Assembly: GCF_963678975.1 (NCBI RefSeq)
Contig: NC_089274.1
Span: 48,142,075-48,206,074 of the forward strand
Reading direction: 5' to 3'
Length of the DNA stretch: 64,000 nucleotides
Source of the DNA: Dysidea avara
Taxonomy: Eukaryota > Porifera > Demospongiae > Dictyoceratida > Dysideidae
Under the pieces are notes generated by a model that was not told where the DNA came from, did no database searches, and worked only from the letters and a program-made list of their open reading frames with translations. Positions 34,190 to 46,660 of the stretch are shown in pieces (the first letter of the stretch is position 1; the number at the start of each line of letters is the position of its first letter). The translations under genes were made by a program, and so were the position numbers.

Positions 34190-36149
34190 GGTTGATGATA
34201 ATAAATTGTACTAAAGCAATGAATTTTGTAATCAACTGTAAAAAATTTACTGTAATACAAAATATCAATATCATATGTTGGGTACATTCTGCAAGTAAGA
34301 GATACTATGGTCGTATTCTCTTTGACATGAAAGATGACACAGTCTCAAACACTCTGCATCTTTATCACAAAACCTCAACTATACATGCATATGGAACAAG
34401 AACATAGGTACACACACCAGACATGGAAGCATCTTTATGCAGAGTATATTGACTGTGTAGACATGTCACATATATAATGAAAATAGCAATACATAGATCA
34501 AATTAATATTCAGAGTGGTCCACAACCAATACCGTAATTTTTCTAATTTTCCAACCCCTTATTATGCCTGGTCTGTAATTCCTTAGCACCATTGCTTAGC
34601 AACCCCAGCCCACTCCACAATTGTGGTTGTTCACACTTTTGCAACAGAGAAGTATACAGACATGCTTAGGAAAATTCACCAATATCTTGTTTCCCAATTT
34701 ACATAATATCTAGCTAGTTTGAGAGGGATTATTAGCAGATAAAATGTCAGATTTTACAATTGACAGTTTCAGACTTTTTCAAATGTCATACAGTCTAAGA
34801 AAAATCGATGAGAAAATTAAAGGTAAACCAGATATCTTTAAGCTAAATAAGACAGTGCTTACTGGTGTATACATGTGACTTTGACTGACTCAGCTATCCC
34901 AAATTCTGCACCAACTTACCTAACAATTGTACTATAACATGATGTAAGTTAATTCTGTAAGCACATGTAAAGGTACAGGACTGCAGATAAAAATTCAATA
35001 TTCCTAATTCAATTGCATATCAACATAAGACATACAAGCATATAATTATATTGAAGTAGATAGGAAAGTTACTACGTATAAAAATTACTGTATATTACAG
35101 CTGCATGTCCATGCACTTGCTGGAATACCCTGAGAGAAACTACGTACTTCTTTTGCCTATCTGGGGGGCATGCGAAGACAAAACCTTCACCACAAGCAAA
35201 TTTGCCACATGTAATATTAAGGCATCACCAAATGCTGGAAATCAAGAAAGGAATGGAAAGTACTGCATGCAGTGTTGCAGGACGTTTTGCTCTTGTGATG
35301 AACAGTAGTATGTGACTTATATCTACCACAGGAACTGATCAACCTAGAACTAGCCCTCTCCAGAAGATGTAATTGTGAAAACACAGTATAAGATTGCAGT
35401 GAAAGTCATGTTTAGTTTAAATCTTATAAATTACTCCACAATAAATTAAATTCTAATAAGTAGTACCAAAATTAGTGCCCATATAGCCTGCAAATTCATA
35501 AATCATTGATGCTTTGATTTTGTTATACATATAGTACACATTCATATAAACAATTATTGTAGCTATACAGCATGTGATCACCCATAAATCAGACTGCATC
35601 TGAGCAAGCTATAGACGTTGCTTCAGGCTAAACTGTATGCATGGTCCATAGTTTACCACTTACGTCCATACATTTTAAACAATGGGTTTGTCATCATTAT
35701 GTAAAGTTATACTTAAAAAGTAAATACATTGCTGTACACATTATACAATGTTGGATGCATCGTCTGTTATATACAAGTGATACGTCTTTCGTCATGAAAT
35801 ATTCTACCTCAATAGTTTTTTTTGCAGCTCATCACAAGCACATACCTACATGGAACAAGAACATACAGCAGACGTGTAAGTATTTTCATACAGAGTGCAT
35901 TAATTAGTTACTACACTGTATCATACTGAAATAGCATGAAAAATTGACAATATATTGGGCAAATTGACCAATATGCCTACGTTGATAAATATTAAATTCC
36001 TGGACACTCCTGTTCACTGGTAACTGCATATGCACCACATTCAACCTTTTAACTAGCTATTGTATACCATAGGTTCTTTATAGAATTTCCGTGACGTCAA
36101 TGCTAAAGTCATAGTTATGGCAGCTCAAATGATACCTTCATATTATAGC

Positions 36150-36280
36150 TGCATTCAAACATTACCATGACTACAAACACATACCATTACCATGACTACA
36201 AACACACACCATTACCATGACTACAAATACACATCATTACCATGACTATACACACTGTTACCATGACTACAAACACAAAG
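36150..36280. repeat. Minisatellite, about 25-base unit
   Basis: Five imperfect copies of ATTACCATGACTACAAACAC plus a few variable bases, directly upstream of the BEL element 2 insertion point. Related to the array at 31,395-31,525. Confidence 0.75.
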
Positions 36281-36287
36281 CAGATAC

Positions 36288-36486
36288 TGTCGAGAACTAG
36301 ACACTATAGCATAATTGTATTTAGGATATTATTTAGGCTACTTTGTGTGTATTTAGGTTTTGTCATGCACATGCGTGTAGGTTGATGCAATAATTCAATA
36401 TGGCGTGTATGTGGTGCCACGAGGCGAGTCTCTAGTCCGGTGCTCCGACGTCGCGGACCCTTCGAACCATGCTACAACCCCAGACA
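36288..36486 (+). repeat. 5' LTR of BEL element 2
   Basis: 199 bases, TGTC..GACA; nearly identical to 44,891-45,089. Confidence 0.93.
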
Positions 36487-36490
36487 TTAA

Positions 36491-36505
36491 TGGTGCTGTG
36501 ACTCG
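36491..36505 (+). promoter_or_regulatory. Primer-binding site, tRNA-His type
   Basis: TGGTGCTGTGACTCG differs at one base from the complement of a typical tRNA-His 3' end (TGGTGCCGTGACTCG) and lies four bases after the LTR. Confidence 0.65.
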
Positions 36506-36717
36506 ACAAGCATTCCGCAACCAGCAGATTACGTGTGTACGACCTGTCTACCGATCTGAGATAGCCCCTCTACTCCTAAACGCAAACGTCGTGGTACCGT
36601 GGCATTCCTAATAACGGTACCCGATAAGGCAAGCATTCTTACCGTGTAGAACTGTTGTTGCTGTCTTCCTTTCGTACACAGTGCGCGTCAATTGAAATCA
36701 CCGGAACCACTCAGTCA

Positions 36718-37177
36718 ATGGAGCAAATCACTCGTCTACAAAAGTCCAGAAACGCCTACAAGAGCCATGTAACTCGCCAGCTTAAGAAAGTGGAGGAATT
36801 AATGGCCAGTGAAACTGTTGATGAGTTTCTGCTCTCCTCCTTAAAGACCACTCAAGAACTTCTAATCAAAAACGAGAGACCATTCACCAGCTGGACACAC
36901 AAATCACTGAACATACAAGATGCAGATGCTCTTGAAGAGGCAATCCTAGAGACAGAAGACACACAGGACAGAATTTTAGAAAAGGTGAACCTTATAGACA
37001 CATTTATAAACATACATTCAAGACCTCACCCCCAAAGCTCAGTAGCAGCTTCCTCATCGGCACCTCCTTCCACAATTCAATCTAGTGGAGTAGTCTCCTC
37101 ACCCCCACCAGTTGACCCACGACCTCCTACATCAGCTAGTAAGGAATCCACAACTGCGGTTGAACCTCTATCACATG
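36718..37177 (+). pseudogene. gag: BEL element 2 gag, N-terminal part, cut by hAT insertion
   Basis: The first ATG of the frame is at 36,718 (MEQITRLQKSRNAYKSHV); the frame is open further upstream without ATG. It is a Lys/Glu-rich, probably coiled-coil N-terminal gag region, ending in a Pro/Ser-rich linker. The coding sequence stops at 37,177 where the hAT element begins, and resumes after 39,764. The frame runs 11 codons into the hAT element before a stop at 37,212. Gag would form the particle shell. Confidence 0.8.
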
Positions 37178-39756
37178 TAGGGATGCGCCGATTTTGCCCA
37201 CAAAATATTTAGAATAATAGGAACATAAAAGCAAAGAGCAAAATGCTGGAAAAATAGGAGGAAATTTCAGCAAAATTAACTATGTTATATAGTCTAACGG
37301 CAAAACGAGTGATATTACTGCAGTATGAGTACATAAACACATACCATACAACGAGTTTCCTCTTTATAATATTATGACTGAATCATAGTGCCTTGGTGCA
37401 TAACCCGCAATCAAATTTGACAATACACTGTCTAACACGAGCTGTTAACGAGGTTGGTAATTTCTTTGTTGGTGTTAATCACGAGGCTAAATTAATTGTG
37501 AGAATCGTTCTAGCTATTGCTATTCCAGCCCCGCCATGAACGTTTTAAATCAGTTGGACTCTGAATCTAGTAGCGACAGTGATGGAAATGCGATGGAAGA
37601 TCGAGTCGCAGTAGAAGATGGTGGCCATAGCGAAAACGAATCTGATCAGGTGACAAATATCTCTAGCCAAGCTGTAAGCATCGAATCTGATTCTTCTATG
37701 CGTAGTGGAAATTCTTCTGTTTCCTTGCTAAGTGTTCTTAAAGCCCCAAACATGTCAGAGCTGTCTCGTAAGCAAAAAGTTACGAAGAACCCACCAACTG
37801 GCAAGACAAGAGCACGCTCTAGCTGTCCAAGTAATCCAAAAGGTATCAAGCCTCAGCAAAGGGTTAAAGAATATCCGACAGAACCATTCATTGTATCATC
37901 CAGTAAGCTTTTTTGCCAGGGGTGTAGGGAAGAATTGCCACTGAAGAAAAGTAGCATTAGCTACCATATCAAGTCAACCAAACACAGTGATGGAAAGAAA
38001 AGGCTAGAGCAACGGAAAGTGAAAGATCAAGACATCACAGAATCTCTTAGAAAGTACAATGAAGAAGTGCATGCAAGAGGTGAGACACTTCCAGAGCAAC
38101 AACAAGTCTTTTGTGTTAAAGTAGTGAAAACATTTCTACAAGCTGGTGTACTCCTCAGTAAAGTAAGGCATTTTCGTGAGCTTTTGGAAGAGACCAGGCA
38201 TCGTCTTACAGACAGGAGGCATTTGTTTGACTTAATTCCATTTATTTTGGAGGAAGAAAAGCAGAATATCAAGCTGTCAATACAAGGAAAATGGTTAAGT
38301 GTTATTTTTGATGGTACATCACACTGTGGAGAGGCACTAGCTATTTTGGCCCGTTATATCGATGATTCATGGAATGTCCAGCAGCAGCTACTCTGTATCA
38401 GATTGCTATCAAAGTCCCTTACTGGAGAGGAAATTGCGCATGAGTTAATACAAGTGCTATCAATCAATTACAGCATTTCCACGGATCACCTCATTGCTGC
38501 AATGCGGGACAGAGCTTCAGTAAATGGCGTAGCAATGAGAACAGTCAAAATTGTGTATCCTAAAATATTTGATGATGGTTGCTTTAGCCACACAATTGAT
38601 CGAGTCGGGGAACATTTCAACATTCCAAACCTTACAGAGTTTGTTACAAATTGGCTGACACTTTTTTCCCACAGTATTAAGGCTAAGTTCCTTTGGAAGC
38701 AGCGAACGGGACAAACAATGGCATCATACAGTGCTACTAGGTGGTGGAGTAAGTGGGAGCTTATGAAACAAATGATGGTCCAGTTTGGTGAAATTGAACC
38801 CTTTCTGAACCACAACACTGATCTGGGACCTTCTTCCCGGCCAAGGTTGCTAGCATTTTAACAAATCCAGAAAAGCTGAAACATCTGAAGCTGGAACTTG
38901 CTTCTGTGATTGATTGGGGAGAGGTTTTTGTCAAGGCTACCTATAATCTTGAGGGAGATGGCCCATTGGCTTTTACATGTTACGAGGAAGTGCAAAGGGT
39001 TGTTGCAGCAATTAGGGTTGCACACACACCTAATACTGAAGCTATTATACGAACTATTTCAACACAAACTTCTGTACAGCAGAGACTGCGCATTTATGCT
39101 AAAAACTGTGTGCAAAAAGCCTTCGAGTATTTTCAGCATCAGCTAGAGTCCTCATTACAGGTTCCAATGTCTGCATTCAAAGCAGTTCAAATTTTTAATC
39201 CACACAAGCTTGCCACACTTAAACCAGATGTCTCACATGTCAATTCATTGCGAGTTATCCCTGCATTTGAAGACAGTGAATTGGAAAGGTTGAAAGCTGA
39301 GCTCCCTACTTACATAGCAAAAGCTGATGGAATTAGCTCTGACCTCAGTGCACTTGAATGGTGGAAACTAAATTCAATGGATTTGCCGTCTTGGTCACAT
39401 GGAGTTAAAAAAGTCTTAGCAATACAGCCTTCCTCAGCTGCAGCAGAGAGAGTTTTTCATTGCTGAATACAGGATTCGGAGATCTGCAAGATAATGCTCT
39501 TAGAGATTATATTGAGGCATCTGTAATGTTAAGATTTAACCATAACTAACAGGACATGTAGGATTAAACAATTTCTAGTTATGCTTGTATGAACTACTCA
39601 TATATGTTGTGTGTAAACTATGTAGCTATATGTTTTAATTACCATTGAGCAAAATAGATAAATTTTGAGCAAAATATCGAGCAAAATAGGTCGGAAAAAA
39701 AAGAATTGCCAGAAAGAAAAATAGGTGAAAAAAAAAGCAAAATAGGCTCATCCCTA
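37178..39756 (+). mobile_element. hAT DNA transposon inserted in BEL gag
   Basis: 2,579 bases with inverted ends TAGGGATGCGCCGATTTTGC and the reverse complement of TTAGGGATGAGCCTATTTTGC (last 20 matched with mismatches). Perfect 8-base TSD ATCACATG at 37,170-37,177 and 39,757-39,764. It carries its own transposase, now broken by two frameshifts. It is younger than BEL element 2. Confidence 0.93.
37536..39549 (+). pseudogene. hAT transposase, two frameshifts
   Basis: Starts at ATG 37,536. An acidic Ser-rich N-terminus is followed by a zinc finger with FCQGCREEL..SYHIKSTKH at residues ~126-150 (C-x2-C then H-x6-H). The RNase H-like catalytic part has FDGTSHCGEAL with Asp at nt 38,310-38,312, and MRDRASVN with Asp at 38,508-38,510. 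A CFSHTIDRVGEHF block and SATRWWSKWE follow. The first frame ends at 38,861, but homology continues in another frame from about 38,830 (FVKATYNLEGDGPLAFTCYE). The second frame ends at 39,466 within the dimerisation motif (ALEWWK..PSSAAAERVF); the last 27 or so codons continue in a third frame to the stop at 39,547-39,549. The second break is a one-base loss in a T run. This transposase would excise and insert hAT DNA as a dimer; as sequenced it cannot be full length. Confidence 0.88.
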
Positions 39757-39764
39757 ATCACATG

Positions 39765-41572
39765 ACACTACAACGATTTCTAGTGTGACAGAATCTACGA
39801 CAGTCACCACACATACTACCACACCAACAGTGAGTCCTCAACTATACAACTCCAGTCGTCTCCCCAAGCTAGAGTTACCAACGTTTTCAGGAGACCCTCT
39901 TAACTGGCAGTCATTTTGGGACTCCTTTGAGGCTGCAGTTAACTCCAATCCAACCTTGAGCCCCATACACAAGTTCAATTACCTCAAAGCTCAGCTACAA
40001 GGTGATGCAGCACGAGAGATATCTGGCCTTCCTTTGACCGAGCTGAATTATACACAGTCAATAACTCTCCTGAAACAGCGTTTTGGTCAGCCGGAGAAAC
40101 TTATTAATGCTCACACCCATTCACTTATAGAATTACCTGGACCAACTAATGACCTGTCGAGTTTACAACTGTTCCACGACATCACAGAAAACCACATCAG
40201 AGGTCTTGCATCACTTGGGGTATCCAAGGAATCATACAGCACTCTACTGGTTCCAATAATCCTTGGAAAACTTCCTGTACCTGTATGGAAAAATTTAGCA
40301 AGGGACCATGATCAAACTAGATGGACACTTGATGATTTACAGGCTGCCATGCTGAAGGAGATCAGAGTATTAGAGTGTGGATTATATTCCACTGACACCC
40401 CACCCAGTCTATCGACAGCTAGAACACATGCTACAGCATCTTTCCATGCTGTTATTAAGGGAGGACGCCAACCAATTGGTGCTGCCAAGAAGAAGGCACA
40501 ATGTGTGTATTGCAAAGGTGAACATTCACCTACTATCTGCTCAGAAGTTACCGACCACCAGAAACGACTAGAAATAGTTCGTAAGTCCAACCTATGCTTC
40601 AACTGTTTGGGGAATCACAAAATATCACAGTGTAACTCCAAGTTTCGATGCAAACATTGCAGACACAAACACCATACCAGTTTGTGTAAACCAATTGACA
40701 GTGACTCCCCCAAACCTAGTACTCAAGGCACTCTTACACAAGTACAACCAGCTAGTCAATCTTCACAGGTTGCACCAACTACTCAGTCTTCACAAGTAGC
40801 TGCTAATGCCGCTTCAATTCTTCATGACGCTCATAGTAACAAGAGCAATTCTTCCTCTTCCCTTGTGACTGTTAGTCTGCTGAAGACGGCTATTGCCCCT
40901 GTTGTTGGCAAAGGAATACGGATACATCGTAACATTCTCTTTGATGAGGGCTCACAACGCTCTTTTATCACTGAGAAGACAGCAGCCCAACTCAAATTAA
41001 CACGAGTTAAGACTAAGAATATTGCCATAGCACCCTTTGGTGCTGAATACTCCCTACCCCAACCAATATCAGTGGGACAAGTCCTTATTGAAACCAACAC
41101 AGGAGACAGAGTGCCGGTATCTGTGCTAATAGTACCATTTATCGCTGCACCATTGAAGAACTCTCTACGGCAATCTGTTGAGAACTTTCCTCACTTGCGT
41201 GGATTAAGGCTGGCACATCCCATCACTAATGAGCACAACTTTCAGATATCGATTTTGATAGGAGCGGACTACTATTGGACATTTGTGGAAGATAAGATCA
41301 TTCGAGGTAATGGCCCTACCGCCCAACAGTCCAAACTGGGATACCTCCTTTCTGGTCCCATGTCTTCCCCAACCTTACAATTAAATGTTGCCACCCTGCA
41401 CGTAGCCACCTGTGAAGAACCTAACCTTGAAAGATTTTGGTCTATAGAAGAAGCTGGCACTACTCCAACTAAATCTGAACAGATAGACACCACCTTTATT
41501 CACCGTTATCAGACCACTTGTATCATCCAAGCAACTGATGGCACTTACACAGCTCAGTTTCCATGGAAATAA
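39765..41572 (+). pseudogene. gag-pro: BEL element 2 gag (DUF1759), zinc knuckles and protease (DUF1758)
   Basis: The first methionine of this frame is at nt 39,785, and the frame is preserved for about 595 codons. It holds the gag core LPKLELPTFSGDPLNWQSFW (DUF1759 type). Three zinc-knuckle-like motifs lie at about nt 40,500-40,700: CVYCKGEHSPTIC, CFNCLGNHKISQC and CKHCRHKHHTSLC. A DUF1758-type aspartic protease follows. Its active-site block is LFDEGSQRSFI, with Asp at nt 40,942-40,944 and a D-E-G where D-S/T-G is usual. Later protease landmarks are ILIGADYYW and LGYLLSGP. The frame ends in an in-frame TAA at 41,570-41,572 right after FPWK, where BEL polyproteins normally continue into RT. 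Confidence 0.85.
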
Positions 41573-43714
41573 GTTCATCAACCGCTTCCCTCCAATTTTA
41601 CAACCTGTGAGAGAAGAACCAGGCAGTTAATATCTCGTCTAACACAGACTCCATCTCTCCTACAACTGTACCACAGTATCATCACTGAACAGGAAGCACG
41701 TGGTTTCATAGAGAAGGTGCAATCCACTGACCAACCAGCTAATGTTCACTATCTCCCACACCACCCAGTTAAGAAAGAGTCGACGACCACACCAATAAGG
41801 ATAGTCTACGACTGTAGCTCTCGTCAGAGTAAGGAACATGCAAGTCTGAACGATTGTTTACTGGTAGGTCCACCATTCCTTAATGATCTGTGTTCCATCA
41901 TAATAAGATTCCGTCATCACAAATTTGCCCTTGCCACTGATATAGAGAAGGCATTCTTACATGTCCGACTCCACGATTCAGACAGAGATTCAACCCGTTT
42001 TCTGTGGGTTTCAGATATCAGTAATTCATTTGGGACTCTGACTACCTACCGTTTCAAGGTAGTGCCATTCGGAACGTCCAGCTCACCGTTTATGTTGAAC
42101 GCTACGCTTGACTTACATCTGAGGAAGTTCTCCTCATCAGTGGCTAAGGATATGTAATCCAATCTCTACGTTGATAACCTCATTTCAGGATGTGATTCAG
42201 AACACCAACTCATGGACTACTATGCCCAATCTAGATCTATAATGAACCAGGCAAACTTCAACCTACGCTCATGGTCATCAAACAGCCACAAACTCAGAGC
42301 TACAACTGAAAGTGAGAAAACCAACGACTCCAACACATGTGTTAGTCTACTAGGCTTACGTTGGAACACATTACATGATACAATCGGATTTATAACTAAG
42401 TCATTCTCTTCACTCACATCCTCACCACTAGTAACCAAAAGACAGATACTACGTGATTCAGCCCAGATTTATGATCCACTGGGTCTTATCACTCCGATCA
42501 CAGTCAAGGCCAAACTGTTACTACAAGCACTATGGAAAAAGAAAGTGGACTGGGATGAACCGGTTGATCAAGGAACTCATGACAAATGGCAGCACATAGC
42601 CACTGACATTCAAGAGGTAACAACTAGTGTGTATCCAAGATGTTATTTCACACAACACATCTACCCTGTTTCTTCCAAGCAAATCCATGTTTTTGCAGAT
42701 GCTAGTTTATGTGCATATGGTGCAGTGGCCTACCTCCAGCACAATGACCAAGCTGCATTGGTGATGTCCAGATCCCGAGTTGCACCAGTAAGGTCTATTA
42801 CACTCCCTAAACTGGAATTAATGGCAGCTGTCATTGCCACCCGACTAACCCAGTTCCTCATTCAGTCTCTATACCTGGCACCTGATACCACTGTACATTT
42901 GTGGAGTGATAGCCAGATCACTCTACACTGGATCTATGACATCAAAGAGACATCCACAACCAAGCCATTTATTGCTAACCGTGTAGCAGAGATCACACAG
43001 TCGTTCCCTGCTTCTGTTTGGACCTATGTACCCACCGATGACAATCCAGTGGATCTCTTGACAAGGGGTATTTCAACAAAGCAGTTGAAGTCATCTCAAC
43101 TCTGGCTTCACGGCCCTTCCTGGTTAACCTCTGCAGATCAGTGGCCCACATGGTCACCAGTCAATGTGCTTCACTTACAGAACATTGATATGGATGACAC
43201 TCAAGAAGTTAACAACAAACCTACTAACCCTGCTGAGACTTGTGGAATTCATCTAGTGATTGATGCCTCCCGTTACAGCCGACTTACGAAATTGCTATCT
43301 GTTACTGTACTTGTCCTTCGTTTTGGTCACAATCTAAAGAATTCCCAAGATAAGCTGACTGGTCCCATAACTGCTAAAGAACTTTCAGATGCCACCATGA
43401 TTTGGATCAAAACCTCCCAAGAACTGGAATACTTTGAAGAGATCACCAATCTGACATCAAATTCTCGCAAGCGTACTCTACTTGTACGGCAACTCAGATT
43501 GTTTTTGGATAGCAGAGGATATCTACACTGTGGGGGGAGGATCCATAATGCGCCTGTTAGTGAGCTGGCAAAGTTCCCCTATTTGCTGTCGCCCAGACAC
43601 CACATCACTAAGCTTATTGTGTATGCCACTCATGAGAGAATTCATCATTCAGGAGTTAGCAGTACAGTAACAGCAATCCGTCAATTGTACTGGATTCCAG
43701 CCATTAGAGTATAA
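41573..43714 (+). pseudogene. pol: BEL element 2 reverse transcriptase, RNase H, integrase N-terminus
   Basis: The same frame continues after the stop at 41,570-41,572 with RTRQLISRLTQTP, typical of the BEL RT start. RT blocks include RIVYDCSSR, ATDIEKAFLHV with Asp at 41,939-41,941, and YVDN with Asp at 42,173-42,175. A second in-frame stop (TAA, 42,155-42,157) lies four codons before YVDN. RNase H residues are Asp 42,698-42,700 (FADAS), Glu 42,815-42,817 (PKLEL), Asp 42,908-42,910 (WSDSQ) and Asp 43,052-43,054 (NPVDLLTRG). The integrase zinc domain begins with THERIHHSG. A frameshift at about 43,700-43,715 separates it from the Cys pair. Apart from the stops the catalytic residues are intact. 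Confidence 0.85.
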
Positions 43715-43715
43715 T

Positions 43716-44903
43716 TATGTGAGGAAGTTATTGAGGAGATGTGTAACATGTGCAAGATTGACAGGGAAACCCTACAGGCTACCTGATCCACCACCACTTC
43801 CGAAGACTCGAATAGAAGATCCGACCCCGTTCTCTGTTTGTGGTGTAGACTTCACTGGAGCCATGTACGTTCGTGAAGGAGAGGGTGAGAGGAAAGTGTA
43901 TATTTGCCTCTTTACATGCGCCACCACGAGAGCAGTACATCTTGAAGTGGTACTGGATATGACAGTGGAGAGCTTTATGTTGGCCTTTCGGAAGTTTGTG
44001 GGTAGAAGATCATTACCTAGAACTATGATGTCTGACAACGCCTCGACATACTTGGCAGCAGCTGACAAGTTGGAACAGCTTCTCAATTCCACCTCTCTCA
44101 AGCAAGCTTTAGAAGGCCACGGTGTTACCTGGCAGTTTATTCCTAAAAGAGCACCCTGGCATGGTGGATTTTGGGAATGATTAGTGGGATTAACCAAACA
44201 GGCACTTAAGAAGACCTTGGGCAGAAGCTTTGTCACCTTGCAGATTCTTGAAACCATTGTTGTGGAAGTAGAGGCCACCCTTAATGATCGCCCCTTAACT
44301 TATGTGTCCTCAGATGTTACCAATGTTGAGCCTCTAACCCCAGCGCACTTGTTGTATGGCAAACGTATGACATCTTTGCCCCATTCATATGAGGATGATC
44401 TAGAGGACCCAGACTATGTTGTATCAGAGTCACGAGTGAGGAAACGGCTAACCAATCATGCCAGATTGCTACAACATTTCCAGACAAGGTGGAAGAAGGA
44501 ATATCTTACTAGTTTAAGAGAGTTCCACAAGGCATCAGGCCTGAACATGCAGAATGTGAAAGTTGGAGAAGTAGTTTTGATTCATGATGATGGACCTAGA
44601 CTACACTGGAGACTCGGCATTATAGACAGCTTCATACAAGGAAATGATGGTTTGGTTCGAGCAGTGAACGTACGAACTAGTAACCGTGTAACATCCAGAC
44701 CAATCAGCAGACTATATCCTCTGGAAGTCTCGCTCCCTCCTGATGATCAATCAAAACACAGCAGTCCAACAGAACCAATAACCCAAAATAGTCAAGATAC
44801 AGTAAGAGATCGCCCACAACGAGTAGCAGCAAGGAAGGCAAGAACCCGTCCGTTGGAATGGACAGCTAGATTAGGCTGCCCCCCAGAGGATGTCGAGAAC
44901 TAG
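43716..44903 (+). pseudogene. pol: BEL element 2 integrase core and DUF5641
   Basis: After the frameshift the zinc-domain Cys pair is RRCVTCARL. The integrase core has Asp at 43,848-43,850 (VDFTG), Asp at 44,034-44,036 (SDNAST) and Glu at 44,175-44,177 (GGFWE). The next codon, 44,178-44,180, is TGA where related elements have Arg (CGA), a single CpG-type change. The frame resumes with LVGLTKQALKKTLG and runs through the DUF5641-like tail (GEVVLIHDDGPRLHWRLG, RLYPLEV) to the stop at 44,903. The 3' LTR begins 13 bases before the end of this region, at 44,891. Confidence 0.85.
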
Positions 44904-45089
44904 ACACTATAGCATAATTGTATTTAGGATATTATTTAGGCTACTTTGTGTGTATTTAGGTTTTGTCATGCGCATGCGTGTAGGTTGATGCAATAATTCA
45001 ATATGGCGTGTATGTGGTGCCACGAGGCGAGTCTCTAGTCCGGTGCTCCGACGTCGCGGACCCTTCGAACCACGCTACAACCCCAGACA
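44891..45089 (+). repeat. 3' LTR of BEL element 2
   Basis: 199 bases; follows a short purine-rich AGAGGA tract and is followed by the TSD GATAC. The pol stop codon lies inside its first 13 bases. Confidence 0.93.
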
Positions 45090-46340
45090 GATACATGTGA
45101 TGCATCAGTATAAGAAATTGTGTGAAGCACCTTGCAAATGCTGCTGGAACAAAAACTCCTAACATTTTTCACTAAAAAATGTCTGTGGGACTATCCTCAG
45201 CAACATAATAGCTTTCAATATTAACTCCATCTTTGTCAAAATAAACTACTACAGATCTTCCCTTGGTTTCCCCACATTTCTGATGTCATTTCCAACTTAA
45301 TTCTCCTCAGGTTTGCCAGGTGGTAACCCATTATTCTTTATTTTTCTTCAAGTACTTCCAAGAACAATGTATTCTGCCACTGACTGAAATGCATGCTACA
45401 AAGTAAGTGCCACTCCTGAAATTGGGTTTACAAGCTACACCAGCTATTTAGCAAATTGATGATATAAGAGAAATAATTCCTTGCCAAATTTTCTGTATAT
45501 ACAAATTAATTGCTAAACGGTTTATGCACACATTAAATTCTGTACAACCAGGATCTTTTGAAGTTGCAGTCTCTTCATGATAATGTCTGGTAACTGTTCC
45601 TACTGTTGCCTAGATACATGCAAATATGGCCACTCACATTTTTGTGAAGAGATGTAAAAATATATTTGCTTGTTTCCCTTTTACATATCTATGCAATCTG
45701 AGAGGTAGCAGATAGATTGTGATAGTTAGAAAAGGTCATGCAGTCTAAGAAAAATAGTGCCAGGCTGAACAAAATGAAGATCACCAGATATCTTAAAAAC
45801 TAATTAAGACAGGACTTACTTGTATACACATATGACTTGGTAATGCTGAATTCTGCTCCAATCCACCTAAAGATTGTACCATACTGTAACATAAATTATC
45901 CCATGCCCAATGCACAAGTCACTATGATTTATTGCCTCACTTACTTCTCCTTGGGAATAAGTGGGGCTTTACATGGGAACTGGCACAAAATGGTTGCCCC
46001 AACATGAGGCATTTTATAACTGTTTATTAAATGCCAAAATATATATTTTTGTGTCAAATCCTTGTGTTGCAACTGGGTGGGCTAGGTTTACCCTATTCAG
46101 TGTTAGGTGTAATGCATTGCATTAATGCAGTAACAAAGTAATACAGTGTGCTACATTTTTAAAGAGATATTTTAGGCTAACGGATAGTTATATGTAATGT
46201 GTGTTACTGAAGTTAGGGCATTACAACTCGATACTGTAACAATTATTATTACCTAACGAAGTACTAATATGTTATTTAACTGGCATGTTACTGTAATAAT
46301 ATTGTAATGAACCACTAACAAACTAAGGTGTTATTGTAAT

Positions 46341-46579
46341 ATGTGACCCGGTCTACGAAAAGGGCTCTTATAGCCTTTCCAATTGCATATATATGGTAAC
46401 CCATAACTTGACTGGTGAATATGGTACAAGCCTACAATTTGGTCACTCAACAACCCTAACCTGGCAGTAGTTGTGGGTGTAATTACATGATGATAGCTTT
46501 AGTAGATTAGGAGTTATGATTAGCCAAACATGGATAATTGGAAAGGCTATAAGAGCCCTTTTCGCAGACCGGGTCACAT
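46341..46579. mobile_element. MITE with TGTGACCCGGTC ends
   Basis: About 239 bases. Left end ATGTGACCCGGTCTACGAAA continuing for about 43 bases, matched by its near-perfect reverse complement at the right. The flanks are AT-rich, so the TSD (probably TA or AT) is ambiguous. Confidence 0.8.
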
Positions 46580-46628
46580 ATTATTATGTAATGAAGTACC
46601 TTTATACATTGTTTAATATCAAGTGTTC

Positions 46629-46630
<2 letters not shown>

Positions 46631-46660
<30 letters not shown>
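46631..46660. repeat. (TA)n microsatellite
   Basis: About 15 TA units directly before the MITE at 46,661; short TA runs resume after it (47,085 on), so the MITE appears to have inserted into a TA repeat. Confidence 0.9.

Larger units (their letters stand above)
36288..45089 (+). mobile_element. BEL/Pao LTR retroelement 2, near full length, disrupted
   Basis: Two 199-base LTRs (TGTCGAGAAC..CCCCAGACA) flanked by the 5-base TSD GATAC (36,283-36,287 and 45,090-45,094). By my count the LTRs differ at two positions, both A/G or C/T changes at CpG-type sites, about 1%. Order inside is PBS, gag, zinc knuckles, protease, RT, RNase H, integrase, DUF5641. Without the inserted hAT transposon (37,178-39,756 plus TSD) the element is about 6.2 kb, a normal BEL size. 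It is inactive because of the hAT insertion, three in-frame stops and at least one frameshift. Confidence 0.93.

Noticed and set aside
33846-36000. Small frames at 33,846-34,112, 34,192-34,407 and 35,641-35,907 as a gene family
   Set aside because: The latter two lie in the tandem duplicate, but frame and residues are not conserved between the copies.
37646-38818. Minus-strand frames opposite the hAT transposase
   Set aside because: Shadows of the plus-strand coding sequence with its conserved transposase motifs.
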